Source: an uncultured Maribacter sp.
Lineage (GTDB): Bacteria; Bacteroidota; Bacteroidia; Flavobacteriales; Flavobacteriaceae
Assembly (NCBI GenBank): GCA_947504045.1
Contig: CANNFY010000001.1
Location: 744,001-808,000 of the forward strand
Direction of reading: 5' to 3'
Length of the DNA: 64,000 nucleotides
The stretch's first letter is position 1, and every line of letters starts with the position of its first letter. A model generated the notes under the pieces. That model did no database searches. It worked only from the letters and a program-made list of their open reading frames with translations, and was not told the origin of the DNA. Position numbers and translations under genes: made by a program. Of this stretch, positions 7,591 through 16,248 are shown piece after piece.

Positions 7591-9606
7591 ATGTCTGTAT
7601 TAGATTCTAAAGTACCTAAAGGACCACTTAAAGATAAGTGGACCGAATATAAAAATCATATCGATTTAGTAAACCCTGCCAACAAACGTAACATAGATGT
7701 TATAGTTATTGGTACCGGTTTAGCTGGTGGTTCTGCATGTGCAACACTTGCTGAATTAGGATATAATGTAAAAGCATTTGCTTACCAAGATTCTCCTAGA
7801 CGTGCTCACTCTATTGCTGCACAAGGAGGTATTAATGCTGCAAAAAATTACCAAGGAGATGGTGATTCTACGTATAGATTATTTTATGATACCGTAAAAG
7901 GAGGTGATTACCGTTCTCGTGAAGCTAACGTTTATCGATTAGCAGAGGTATCTGCTAATATTATTGACCAATGTGTGGCACAAGGTGTTCCTTTTGCTCG
8001 TGATTATGGTGGATTATTAGATAACCGTTCTTTTGGTGGTGTATTAGTTTCTAGAACTTTTTATGCAAAAGGACAAACAGGACAACAATTACTTTTAGGT
8101 GCATATTCTGCAATGAACAGACAAATTGCTCGTGGTAAAATTACCATGCACAACCGTCATGAAATGTTAGATGTTGTAAAAGTAGACGGTAAAGCTAGAG
8201 GTATTATAGCTAGAAACTTAGTTACTGGCGAAATAGAACGCCATTCTGCACACGCTGTTGTTGTTGCTTCTGGTGGTTACGGAAATGTTTATTTCCTATC
8301 TACAAATGCAATGGGTTCTAATGCAACTGCCGCTTGGAAAATTCATAAAAAAGGTGCATTTTTTGCAAACCCTTGTTATACACAAATACACCCAACATGT
8401 ATTCCACGTTCAGGAGATTATCAATCTAAATTAACATTGATGTCTGAGTCTTTACGTAATGATGGACGTATTTGGGTGCCAAAAAACATAGAAGATGTAA
8501 AAGCAATTCGTGAGGGTAAGAAAAAACCAACGGACCTATCTGAAGAAGAAAGAGATTACTACTTAGAAAGAAGATATCCTGCTTTTGGTAACTTAGTACC
8601 ACGTGATGTTGCCTCTAGAGCTGCAAAAGAACGTTGCGATGCTGGTTATGGTGTAAACGCTACGGGAGAAGCCGTTTATTTAGATTTTAAATCTGCAATA
8701 GAACGATACGGTAAAGAGCAAGCAAAAATTCAAGGTATTACAAATGCATCTGCGCAAAAAATATACGATTTAGGAAAAGATATTGTAGAAGCAAAATATG
8801 GTAACCTTTTTCAAATGTATGAGAAAATTGTAGATGAAAACCCATATGAAACGCCTATGATGATTTACCCTGCTACGCATTATACCATGGGTGGTGTTTG
8901 GGTTGATTATAATTTAATGACCACCGTAGAAGGACTATATTGCATTGGAGAAGCTAATTTCTCAGATCACGGAGCAAACAGATTAGGAGCTTCTGCATTA
9001 ATGCAAGGTTTAGCAGACGGTTATTTTGTTTTACCTTATACTATTGGTAATTACCTTTCTAAAGATATTAGAACAGGAAAAATACCAACAGATTCTCCAG
9101 AATTTGATGCTGCAGAAAAAGAAGTAAAAGATAAAATAGATTTCTTTATAAACAATAAAGGCCAAAACTCTGTAGACTACTACCACAAAAAATTAGGTAA
9201 AATTATGTGGGAAAAATGCGGAATGTCTAGAAATGCAGAAGGCTTAAAACAAGCAATGACAGAAATAAAAGCATTACGTGAAGATTTTTGGAAAAACGTA
9301 AAAGTTCCAGGTAATGCTAGCGAAATGAACCCTGAATTAGAAAAAGCTGGTCGTGTAGCAGATTTCTTAGAGCTTGGAGAGTTATTTGCTAAAGATGCCT
9401 TAGTAAGAGAAGAATCTTGTGGTGGGCACTTTAGAGAAGAGTCTGTAGAATTAGATGGTGAACAAAAAGGAGAAGCAAAACGTAACGATAAAGATTTTGC
9501 ATTTGTTTCTGCTTGGGAATATAAAGGAGAACCTGCAGATGCAGTTCTACATAAAGAAGAGTTAGAATTTAACGATATTGAACTTAAACAACGTTCATAT
9601 AAATAA
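7591..9606 (+). CDS. sdhA: Succinate dehydrogenase flavoprotein subunit
   Basis: At 671 residues this is a full-length B-type SdhA/FrdA. The FAD-binding Rossmann motif [19 protein letters not shown] lies at about 38-56, and the covalent-flavin histidine segment [17 protein letters not shown] at about 70-86. Later come HPTCIP, the capping-domain segment with the catalytic arginine ([13 protein letters not shown]), [10 protein letters not shown] and [21 protein letters not shown]. It oxidises succinate to fumarate in the TCA cycle on the cytoplasmic face of the membrane. It lies between sdhC and sdhB with gaps of 12 and 9 bases. Confidence 0.97.
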   Translation: MSVLDSKVPKGPLKDKWTEYKNHIDLVNPANKRNIDVIVIGTGLAGGSACATLAELGYNVKAFAYQDSPRRAHSIAAQGGINAAKNYQGDGDSTYRLFYDTVKGGDYRSREANVYRLAEVSANIIDQCVAQGVPFARDYGGLLDNRSFGGVLVSRTFYAKGQTGQQLLLGAYSAMNRQIARGKITMHNRHEMLDVVKVDGKARGIIARNLVTGEIERHSAHAVVVASGGYGNVYFLSTNAMGSNATAAWKIHKKGAFFANPCYTQIHPTCIPRSGDYQSKLTLMSESLRNDGRIWVPKNIEDVKAIREGKKKPTDLSEEERDYYLERRYPAFGNLVPRDVASRAAKERCDAGYGVNATGEAVYLDFKSAIERYGKEQAKIQGITNASAQKIYDLGKDIVEAKYGNLFQMYEKIVDENPYETPMMIYPATHYTMGGVWVDYNLMTTVEGLYCIGEANFSDHGANRLGASALMQGLADGYFVLPYTIGNYLSKDIRTGKIPTDSPEFDAAEKEVKDKIDFFINNKGQNSVDYYHKKLGKIMWEKCGMSRNAEGLKQAMTEIKALREDFWKNVKVPGNASEMNPELEKAGRVADFLELGELFAKDALVREESCGGHFREESVELDGEQKGEAKRNDKDFAFVSAWEYKGEPADAVLHKEELEFNDIELKQRSYK

Positions 9607-9615
9607 GAAAAGACT

Positions 9616-10362
9616 ATGAATTTAACGCTTAAAATTTGGAGACAAAAAGACTCGAAAACTAAGGGTCAAATGGTAGACTATAAGGTTACCGATATCTCAG
9701 AACATATGTCTTTCTTAGAAATGATGGATGTTCTTAATGAACAATTAATAAACGCTGGCGAAGAACCAGTTGCCTTTGACCATGATTGTAGAGAAGGTAT
9801 TTGTGGTATGTGTTCTATGTACATAAATGGTGAGGCTCATGGCCCAGACCGTGGAGTAACTACATGCCAATTACATATGCGTATGTTTAAAGATGGTGAT
9901 ACTATTACCATAGAGCCTTTTAGAGCTAAAGCATTTCCTGTAATAAAAGATTTAGTTGTTGATCGTTCTTCTTTTGATCGTATACAACATGCTGGTGGTT
10001 ATATTTCAGTAAATACATCTGGTAATACACAAGATGCAAATGCAATTCCTATTTCTAAACATGCGGCAGATGAAGCAATGGATGCTGCCACTTGTATAGG
10101 TTGTGGAGCTTGTGTAGCTACTTGTAAAAACTCTTCTGCAATGCTTTTTGTTGGCGCAAAAGTATCGCAGTACGCATTATTACCACAAGGGCAAGTAGAA
10201 GCTACTGACCGTGTTAAAAACATGGTTGCGCAAATGGATTTAGAAGGTTTTGGAAACTGTAGCAATACTGGAGCTTGTGAAATAGAATGCCCTAAAGGAA
10301 TTTCTTTAGAAAATATTGCTAGAATGAACAGAGAGTTATTAAAAGCTACTTTTAAAGGTTAA
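9616..10362 (+). CDS. sdhB: Succinate dehydrogenase iron-sulfur subunit
   Basis: This 248-residue protein carries the plant-type [2Fe-2S] site [19 protein letters not shown] with a distal CQLH. The C-terminal cysteine clusters [13 protein letters not shown] and [14 protein letters not shown] bind the [4Fe-4S] and [3Fe-4S] centres. It relays electrons from the FAD of SdhA to the haems and quinone of SdhC. It is the last gene of sdhCAB and is followed at once by a strong terminator. Confidence 0.97.
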   Translation: MNLTLKIWRQKDSKTKGQMVDYKVTDISEHMSFLEMMDVLNEQLINAGEEPVAFDHDCREGICGMCSMYINGEAHGPDRGVTTCQLHMRMFKDGDTITIEPFRAKAFPVIKDLVVDRSSFDRIQHAGGYISVNTSGNTQDANAIPISKHAADEAMDAATCIGCGACVATCKNSSAMLFVGAKVSQYALLPQGQVEATDRVKNMVAQMDLEGFGNCSNTGACEIECPKGISLENIARMNRELLKATFKG

Positions 10363-10383
10363 GCATATAATAACCTTATAAAT

Positions 10384-10417
10384 AAAAAACCTTAAGCTTA
10401 AGTGCTTAAGGTTTTTT
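10384..10417 (+). terminator. Terminator of sdhCAB
   Basis: A 14-bp stem (10384-10397 with 10404-10417), a 6-base loop and an A-run/T-run flank follow the sdhB stop by about 20 bases. Confidence 0.88.
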
Positions 10418-10441
10418 ATTTTATGATATTCTCATTTTTTT

Positions 10442-10449
10442 TAAATTTG
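10442..10449 (+). promoter_or_regulatory. Probable -7 element of the MerR/B12 regulator gene
   Basis: TAAATTTG matches TAnnTTTG in full, and the predicted start point is about 10456, some 16 bases before the TTG start codon. No clear -33 TTG is seen, as the upstream sequence is the T-rich tail of the sdh terminator. Confidence 0.55.
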
Positions 10450-10471
10450 TCTAACTAAAAGATAAATTTAA

Positions 10472-11359
10472 TTGAACAATATAAAAACAGTTTTTAGCAT
10501 TAAAGACCTAGAAAATATTTCAGGTATTAAAGCCCACACTATTCGTATTTGGGAAAAAAGATATAATTTATTTACTCCAAAAAGAACTTCAGGAAACTCA
10601 AGATATTATGATCAAGCTAGCTTACAAAAGCTGCTAAATGTAGTTTTATTAAATAATAATAACTACAAAATATCTAAAATAGCTGCTATGTCTGAAGAGG
10701 AAATAATTCTTAATTCTAGAGAAATAGCTTTAAACACAGATATTGAAAATGATGCTATAAACTCATTAAAAATAGCAATGTATAATTTTGATCAAAATCT
10801 TTTTAATCAAGTATACGCCCAACTATTAATTAAAAAATCTTTTTCAGAAATTTTTAAAGACATTTTTATTCCCTTATTAAACTTTATAGGTTTATTATGG
10901 CAAACAAATACTTTAACACCTGCCCATGAGCATTTTATATCAAACTTAATTGTCCAAAAAATACAGATAAATACCGAAAAAATTCCTTTTAAAAAAAATG
11001 ATGGCAAAAAAGTATATGTACTTTACCTACCTGAAAATGAAATACACGAGCTTGGTTTACTTTACTTAAATTATGAGCTAACATTAAGAGGAAACAAAAC
11101 GGTATATTTAGGGCAAAGTGTTCCGTTAGAAAATCTAAAAGATTTACAAAATGTATTTACTAAAATATGTTTTATATCTTATTTTACTATTGCACCACAG
11201 CAGGCAAAAGTAATCCCATATCTTAATGAAGTAAGCACCCTAATTAAAAACACAGAAAACACATTCTGGGCAATAGGAAAAAAAACTCAAAACATACCAA
11301 TTACCAATAATAACATTAAAACATTTACCTCTTTAACAAATGTTCTAGAAAATTTATAA
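10472..11359 (+). CDS. CarH-like MerR-family regulator with B12-binding domain
   Basis: This 295-residue regulator begins at a TTG: the codon before it is a stop, and no ATG lies ahead of the DNA-binding domain. Residues 5-70 are a MerR winged helix (FSIKDLENISGIKAHTIRIW, then RTSGNSRYYD). Residues about 95-165 form the helical bundle that caps cobalamin, with the W-x9-EH signature (W143, E153, H154). Residues about 178-290 form the B12-binding Rossmann domain with ExHxxG (E190, H192, G195), whose histidine ligates cobalt in CarH. CarH proteins bind adenosylcobalamin, repress carotenoid genes in the dark and release DNA in light. The position just ahead of crtI-B-Z-Y supports that role here, but it is inferred. 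Confidence 0.88.
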   Translation: MNNIKTVFSIKDLENISGIKAHTIRIWEKRYNLFTPKRTSGNSRYYDQASLQKLLNVVLLNNNNYKISKIAAMSEEEIILNSREIALNTDIENDAINSLKIAMYNFDQNLFNQVYAQLLIKKSFSEIFKDIFIPLLNFIGLLWQTNTLTPAHEHFISNLIVQKIQINTEKIPFKKNDGKKVYVLYLPENEIHELGLLYLNYELTLRGNKTVYLGQSVPLENLKDLQNVFTKICFISYFTIAPQQAKVIPYLNEVSTLIKNTENTFWAIGKKTQNIPITNNNIKTFTSLTNVLENL

Positions 11360-11372
11360 GTAATCAGCTTTC

Positions 11373-11410
11373 ATATTGTTTAAGATTTTAGTATTTTTAT
11401 TAAACAATAT
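11373..11410 (+). promoter_or_regulatory. Candidate operator/promoter region of crtI (11-bp dyad)
   Basis: ATATTGTTTAA (11373-11383) and its exact reverse complement TTAAACAATAT (11400-11410) flank a 16-base spacer that holds a weak -7-like TATTTTTA at 11392-11399. The right arm runs into the crtI start codon. A near-copy of one arm, TTGAACAATAT, overlaps the start of the regulator gene at 10472-10482. Binding by the CarH-like regulator is inferred. An RNA hairpin is the alternative. Confidence 0.5.
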
Positions 11411-12869
11411 GAAAAAAACAATATTTATAATTGGTTCAGGGTTTTCTTCTTTATCTGCATCATGTTATTTAGCAAAGGCAGGTTATAACGTAATTGTATT
11501 AGAAAAAAACGATACACTAGGAGGCCGTGCCAGACAACTAAAAAAAGAAGGCTTTACTTTTGATATTGGTCCAACTTGGTATTGGATGCCAGATGTATTT
11601 GAAAAATTTTTTTCAGATTTTAATAAAAAACCATCTGATTATTACTTGCTTAACAAACTAGATCCTGGTTATCAAGTATATTTTGCGAAAGAAGATTCTA
11701 AAGAAATTTCTGGAAACATAGATAAAATATATACTATGTTTGAAGAAGAAGAAAAAGGGAGTTCAAAACACCTAAAAAAGTTCTTAGAATCTGCAAAAAG
11801 CAATTATAATACCGCAATAAAAGATTTAGTTTACAAACCAGGAGAATCTATATTTGAACTTATTACACCCGTTACCATAAAAAGAGCAAACCAATTTTTT
11901 TCTACAATAAGAAAAGATATTAGAAAAAAAATAAAAAATAAAAAACTAATACAGATATTAGAATTTCCGGTTTTATTCTTAGGTGCTAAACCAAGTAACA
12001 CACCCGCTTTTTACAATTTTATGAATTATGCAGATTTTGGATTAGGAACATGGCATCCAAAAGGTGGTATGTACAATGTGGTAAACGGCATGGTAAATTT
12101 AGCACAATCTTTAGGCGTAAAATTTATTACAAATGCAAATGTGGAGCAAATAAAAGTAAATACAAATAAAGTAGAAGGACTAGTTGTAAATGGAGAATAT
12201 AAAAAAGCAGATATTATACTAAGCGGTGCCGATTACCACCATACAGAAACACTATTACCTAAAATAAATAGACAATACTCAGAAAAGTATTGGTCTAAAA
12301 AAACATTTGCGCCATCTGCACTACTATTTTATGTAGCCTTAAATAAACCAGTAAAAAAAGTAGCTCACCATACATTATTTTTTGATTGCGATTTTGAAAT
12401 ACATGCAGAGTCTATTTATGACAATCCTAAATGGCCTCAAAATCCACTATTTTACGTCAGTTTTCCTAGTAAAACAGATACTTCTGTTGCACCAAAGGGA
12501 AAAGAAGCTGCAACTTTTTTAATTCCACTAGCACCAGGCTTAAAGGATACAAAAGAAATTAGAGAAACCTTTTTTAATAAAATAATACTACGATTAGAAA
12601 AAGTTACAAACCAAAATATTAAAGAAAACATTATATTTAAAGAGTCGTTCTGTGTTAATGATTTTAAAACTGAATACAACTCATACCAAGGTAACGCCTA
12701 TGGGCTTGCAAATACGCTAATGCAAACTGCATTTTTAAGACCCAAAATTAAAAGCAAAAAGGTTGAAAATTTATACTTTACTGGTCAACTTACAGTGCCA
12801 GGACCAGGAGTTCCTCCTGCATTAATATCAGGAAAAATTGCAGCAGATTTAATTGTAAAAAACACGTAA
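11409..12869 (+). CDS. crtI: Phytoene desaturase
   Basis: The ATG at 11409 is preferred over a TTG 11 codons upstream, giving 486 residues that begin right at the FAD-binding motif FIIGSGFSSLSASCYLAKAG. GGRARQLKKEGFTFDIGPTWYWMPD follows, a hallmark of CrtI-type desaturases. The C-terminal FAD segment reads NLYFTGQLTVPGPGVPPALISGKIAA. The enzyme converts phytoene stepwise to lycopene. It is followed by crtB after 2 bases and preceded by the dyad described separately. Confidence 0.95.
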   Translation: MKKTIFIIGSGFSSLSASCYLAKAGYNVIVLEKNDTLGGRARQLKKEGFTFDIGPTWYWMPDVFEKFFSDFNKKPSDYYLLNKLDPGYQVYFAKEDSKEISGNIDKIYTMFEEEEKGSSKHLKKFLESAKSNYNTAIKDLVYKPGESIFELITPVTIKRANQFFSTIRKDIRKKIKNKKLIQILEFPVLFLGAKPSNTPAFYNFMNYADFGLGTWHPKGGMYNVVNGMVNLAQSLGVKFITNANVEQIKVNTNKVEGLVVNGEYKKADIILSGADYHHTETLLPKINRQYSEKYWSKKTFAPSALLFYVALNKPVKKVAHHTLFFDCDFEIHAESIYDNPKWPQNPLFYVSFPSKTDTSVAPKGKEAATFLIPLAPGLKDTKEIRETFFNKIILRLEKVTNQNIKENIIFKESFCVNDFKTEYNSYQGNAYGLANTLMQTAFLRPKIKSKKVENLYFTGQLTVPGPGVPPALISGKIAADLIVKNT

Positions 12870-12871
12870 TT

Positions 12872-13711
12872 ATGAAAAAATTATATACAGAACTTTCTTT
12901 TTCCTGTAGTAAATTAGTTACCAAAAAATACAGCACATCATTTTCATCTGCGGTAAGAATGTTATCTCCTAAAATTAGGAGTGCTATATATAGTATTTAC
13001 GGATTTGTAAGATTTGCAGACGAAATTGTAGATAGTTTCCACGATCATAATCAACAAGATTTATTACAAAATTTTGAAAATAGTTATTATGAGGCTTACC
13101 AGAATAATATAAGCTTAAATCCTATTTTACATTCTTTTCAAAATACAGTTAAAAAATATAAAATAGAAGACGAATTAATACAAGCATTTTTAAAAAGTAT
13201 GCGTGCAGATTTGCACAAAACAAATTATTATAACAAAAAAGATTATGAAGAGTATATATATGGTTCTGCAGATGTAGTAGGACTTATGTGCTTAAAAGTT
13301 TTTACTAATGGAAACAAGGCAAAATATGATGCTTTAAAAGCGCCCGCTATGCGACTAGGTTCGGCTTTTCAAAAAGTAAATTTTTTGCGAGATATTAAAG
13401 AAGATTACGAGGTGTTACATCGTTCTTATTTTCCAAATATTAATCTTAAAAATTTAAGTCCGGAAGATAAAGCAAATATTATACAAGAAATAAAAGAAGA
13501 CTTTAACGAAGCATATAAAGGAGTTATAAAATTACCTTTAGAGTCTAGATTTGGAGTTTATACAGCCTATAGATATTATCTTAAACTTTTACGCAAACTA
13601 GAAGTAACCCCTTCTAATGAAATTATGGATACTAGAATACGAGTATCTGACGTAATGAAATTTAATTTATTAGCTAAATCTTTTATTAGATACAAACTTA
13701 ATATATTATAG
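12872..13711 (+). CDS. crtB: Phytoene synthase
   Basis: This 279-residue trans-isoprenyl synthase has the two aspartate-rich motifs of squalene/phytoene synthases: FADEIVDSF (about 49-57) and the second in FLRDIKEDYE (about 171-180). The conserved YCYGSAD-like segment appears as YIYGSADVVGLM. It joins two geranylgeranyl diphosphates to phytoene. No GGPP synthase (crtE) is in the window, so the substrate must come from a gene elsewhere. Packing with crtI (2 bases) and crtZ (1 base) indicates one operon. Confidence 0.94.
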   Translation: MKKLYTELSFSCSKLVTKKYSTSFSSAVRMLSPKIRSAIYSIYGFVRFADEIVDSFHDHNQQDLLQNFENSYYEAYQNNISLNPILHSFQNTVKKYKIEDELIQAFLKSMRADLHKTNYYNKKDYEEYIYGSADVVGLMCLKVFTNGNKAKYDALKAPAMRLGSAFQKVNFLRDIKEDYEVLHRSYFPNINLKNLSPEDKANIIQEIKEDFNEAYKGVIKLPLESRFGVYTAYRYYLKLLRKLEVTPSNEIMDTRIRVSDVMKFNLLAKSFIRYKLNIL

Positions 13712-13712
13712 T

Positions 13713-14171
13713 ATGCATGTATTTTTATATACCGTAATTGTTATCCTTACTTTCTTATGTATGGAGGCTATAACATGGTGTACACACAAGTATATTATGC
13801 ATGGCTTTTTATGGTATTTACATGAAGATCATCACCAACCTAAATACCAAGGTGTTTTTGAAAAAAACGACTGGTTTTTTGTAATATTTGCAATACCTAG
13901 TATTTTATTATTTTGGTACGGAGTTATACCAAAAGTTAACTATTTATTTTTTATTGGTTTTGGTATTTTATGTTATGGATTAGCATATTTTTTAATACAT
14001 GATGTTCTAATACACCAAAGGTTTAAATGGTTTAAAAAAACTAAGAACAAATATTTAATAGGACTTAGGAAAGCACATAAAATACATCATAAACACTTAA
14101 ACAAAGAAAACGGAGAGTGTTTTGGTATGCTATATGTGCCTTATAAATATTTTAAAAACCAAATGGTATAA
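13713..14171 (+). CDS. crtZ: Beta-carotene hydroxylase
   Basis: This 152-residue membrane protein belongs to the fatty-acid-hydroxylase superfamily. The histidine clusters for the di-iron site are all present: HKYIMHG, HEDHHQP, HDVLIH and KAHKIHHKH. Four hydrophobic segments surround them. It hydroxylates both rings of beta-carotene to give zeaxanthin, the main pigment of many marine flavobacteria. Its stop codon overlaps the crtY start by one base (TAATG). Confidence 0.93.
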   Translation: MHVFLYTVIVILTFLCMEAITWCTHKYIMHGFLWYLHEDHHQPKYQGVFEKNDWFFVIFAIPSILLFWYGVIPKVNYLFFIGFGILCYGLAYFLIHDVLIHQRFKWFKKTKNKYLIGLRKAHKIHHKHLNKENGECFGMLYVPYKYFKNQMV

Positions 14172-14869
14172 TGTATTTATACCTAATTCTAAATCTTGCC
14201 TCTTTAGCAATACCTTTAGCGTATTCTTTTAATAAAAAAATGTATTTTATTAAACACTGGAAAGCTGTGTTTGGTTCTATAGTATTAATTGGAAGTGGTT
14301 TTATTATATGGGATGCTATATTTACTTTAGAAGGTGTATGGGGCTTTAATTCTGAATACCATTTACCATATAAAATTCTATACCTGCCTATAGAAGAATG
14401 GTTGTTCTTTATATGTATTCCTTACGCTTCACTTTTTATACATTATGCTTTTGAATATTTTTTTCCGAAAGTTAAAATATCAAAAAAAAACACTCAAATT
14501 ATAACTATAGCTTTATTGCTTAGCTTAAGCATAGTACTACTTTTTAATACAGAAAAAATATATACGGTAGTAAATTTTACTCTTTCAGTTATTATATTAA
14601 TTATAAGTCTATTTAGGATAGAAAAACTTCAAAAATTCTACCTTAGTTTTCTTATTATTTTAATTCCCTTTTTTATTGTAAATGGTGTTCTTACAGGCTC
14701 TTTTATTAAAGAACCTATTGTATGGTATAATAATACTGAAAATCTTGGAATTAGGTTATTTACAATTCCGGTTGAAGATGTTTTTTATGCTTTTAATCTA
14801 TTGTTTTTAAATTTTCTTTCTATAGAACGTATAAAATCTAGTACAAAAGATAATACCATAAAAGAATAG
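14171..14869 (+). CDS. crtY: Lycopene cyclase (fused CrtYc-CrtYd type)
   Basis: This 232-residue protein has about seven transmembrane helices and carries the lycopene cyclase domain twice in tandem. The two copies of the conserved acidic motif are PIEEWLFFI (about 75-83) and PVEDVFYAFN (about 195-204). Such single-chain heterodimer-like cyclases turn lycopene into beta-carotene. It ends the carotenoid operon and is followed by a strong bidirectional terminator. Confidence 0.92.
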   Translation: MYLYLILNLASLAIPLAYSFNKKMYFIKHWKAVFGSIVLIGSGFIIWDAIFTLEGVWGFNSEYHLPYKILYLPIEEWLFFICIPYASLFIHYAFEYFFPKVKISKKNTQIITIALLLSLSIVLLFNTEKIYTVVNFTLSVIILIISLFRIEKLQKFYLSFLIILIPFFIVNGVLTGSFIKEPIVWYNNTENLGIRLFTIPVEDVFYAFNLLFLNFLSIERIKSSTKDNTIKE

Positions 14870-14894
14870 AATAAATAGAAAAGTTGTTTTATAA

Positions 14895-14930
14895 AAAAAG
14901 GGGCAAACTTTTAAAAGTTTGCCCCTTTTT
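14895..14930. terminator. Bidirectional terminator between crtY and the 35-codon gene
   Basis: A perfect 36-base palindrome (18-bp arms with a GGGGC core) carries a T-run on either strand. It can end the crt operon on the plus strand and the small gene at 14941-15048 on the minus strand. Confidence 0.88.
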
Positions 14931-14940
14931 CATTTTTTAT

Positions 14941-15048
14941 TTATAACATAAAAAGTTTTCTCATTAAGTGAATTAGACCACTAAAAAAATCATTTCTATA
15001 AACTTGTATCTCTTTTGGTGCAGGTAAATTATTAATTTGGGTGTCCAT
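14941..15048 (-). CDS. Small protein of 35 residues, unknown function
   Basis: This minus-strand frame from an ATG at 15048 encodes 35 residues, beginning MDTQINNLPAPKEIQVYR and ending HLMRKLFML. It is supported by signals on both sides: a TACCTTTG -7 element 42-49 bases upstream and the bidirectional terminator 11 bases downstream. The N-terminal half is polar with a PAPKE turn, and the C-terminal half could form a basic amphipathic helix. No family is recognised. It lies back to back with the end of the carotenoid operon. It is shorter than most gene callers accept. Confidence 0.55.
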   Translation of the reverse strand: MDTQINNLPAPKEIQVYRNDFFSGLIHLMRKLFML

Positions 15049-15089
15049 TTATGTAATATTTTAGGTTATAGGTTTATGGTTGTTTTAAC

Positions 15090-15097
15090 CAAAGGTA
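15090..15097 (-). promoter_or_regulatory. -7 element of the 35-codon gene
   Basis: The minus strand reads TACCTTTG, a full match to TAnnTTTG. The predicted start point is about 15083, giving a leader of roughly 35 bases. The -33 region is T-rich without a clean TTG. I see nothing else in 15098-15203. Confidence 0.5.
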
Positions 15098-15203
15098 CTT
15101 CCTAACGTAAGTTTTTAAGAAAATATTGTTGTGAAACTCAACTAATATGTTGTAAAAAAAATGAAATTCTAATTTATTAGACAAACTACACTATATTAAT
15201 AAA

Positions 15204-15857
15204 TTACAACGTCATTTCTGGAACATCTTTATCAACTAGCAAATTTCCTTCTGTTGCTCTTATAATTTCATCTATAGATACCCCTGGAGCTCTTTCAAGA
15301 AGCTTAAAACCATTTTCTACAACTTCTATAACCGCAAGGTTGGTTACTATTTTTTTTACGCAACCAACGCCTGTTAATGGCAAACTGCATTTTTTTAATA
15401 GCTTAGATGCTCCTGCTCTGTTGGTATGCATCATTGCAACTATAATATTTTCTGCAGAAGCTACTAAATCCATAGCACCACCCATTCCTTTTACCATTTT
15501 TCCTGGAATTTTCCAATTTGCAATATCGCCACTTTCAGAAACCTCCATAGCTCCTAAAATAGTAAGATCTACATGTTGCCCTCTTATCATAGAAAAGCTA
15601 GTAACAGAATCAAAAAAAGAGGCGCCAGGCATAGTTGTAATAGTTTGCTTACCGGCATTAATTAAATCGGCATCTTCATCCCCTTCAAAAGGAAAAGGTC
15701 CCATTCCTAAAACACCATTTTCACTCTGGAATTCTACACTTATATTTTCCTGTACAAAATTAGCTACCAAAGTTGGTATACCTATTCCTAAATTAACATA
15801 ATAGCCATCTTTAACCTCTCTTGCAATTCTTTTTGCTATACCGTTTTTATCTAACAT
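15204..15857 (-). CDS. scoB: 3-oxoacid CoA-transferase subunit B
   Basis: This 217-residue beta subunit begins with the family segment KDGYYVNLGIGIPTLVANF. It contains SENGVLGMGPFP, whose glutamate forms the covalent CoA thioester, and later GAMEVSESGDIANW and MGGAMDLVASA. With subunit A it moves CoA from succinyl-CoA to acetoacetate or a similar 3-oxoacid. The two subunit genes are separated by a 113-residue membrane protein gene on the same strand, which is unusual for scoAB. Confidence 0.93.
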   Translation of the reverse strand: MLDKNGIAKRIAREVKDGYYVNLGIGIPTLVANFVQENISVEFQSENGVLGMGPFPFEGDEDADLINAGKQTITTMPGASFFDSVTSFSMIRGQHVDLTILGAMEVSESGDIANWKIPGKMVKGMGGAMDLVASAENIIVAMMHTNRAGASKLLKKCSLPLTGVGCVKKIVTNLAVIEVVENGFKLLERAPGVSIDEIIRATEGNLLVDKDVPEMTL

Positions 15858-15901
15858 AATTAATTGATTTGATAATTGTGTTTTATTAGAAAACTTAAAA
15901 A

Positions 15902-16243
15902 CTACTTTCTTTTAATTGCATAAGAATTAAACTTATGCGCTTGTTCACTTTCATACCTCCACACCATTATTGGAATTGAAAAAGAAAGAGCTGCAATAAA
16001 ACCAAAATATCCTATTAAAATAACTGTAACAACTAAACCAAGAGCTACTCCAATTAATAAAATTCTAGAATCAGGAATAGCAGTAACCCTATTTATATGT
16101 CTTTTATCCATTTTTCCACAACTATTACAATTAACACTAACCTCATCTGCATTAATTCTTTTTTGTAAATCTGGTCTAGTTTCTTCCTTTATAGGTAAAT
16201 AATTTTGTTTTTTACAAGCCCTACAGGTATAGGTTAATCGCAT
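15902..16243 (-). CDS. Zinc-ribbon membrane protein between scoA and scoB, unknown function
   Basis: This 113-residue protein has two CxxC pairs, TCRACKK (about 6-12) and NCNSCGK (about 38-44), that look like one zinc ribbon. Two transmembrane helices follow (about 60-80 and 82-97), and the tail is basic. The family is not recognised. It starts 5 bases after scoA and ends 44 bases before scoB, so it is almost certainly co-transcribed with the CoA-transferase, although nothing shows it is part of the enzyme. Confidence 0.7.
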   Translation of the reverse strand: MRLTYTCRACKKQNYLPIKEETRPDLQKRINADEVSVNCNSCGKMDKRHINRVTAIPDSRILLIGVALGLVVTVILIGYFGFIAALSFSIPIMVWRYESEQAHKFNSYAIKRK

Positions 16244-16248
16244 AATTA

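Noticed and set aside
11376-11408. A TTG start 11 codons upstream of crtI
   Set aside because: The ATG at 11409 begins exactly at the FAD-binding motif as in the family, and the upstream codons fall in the dyad region.
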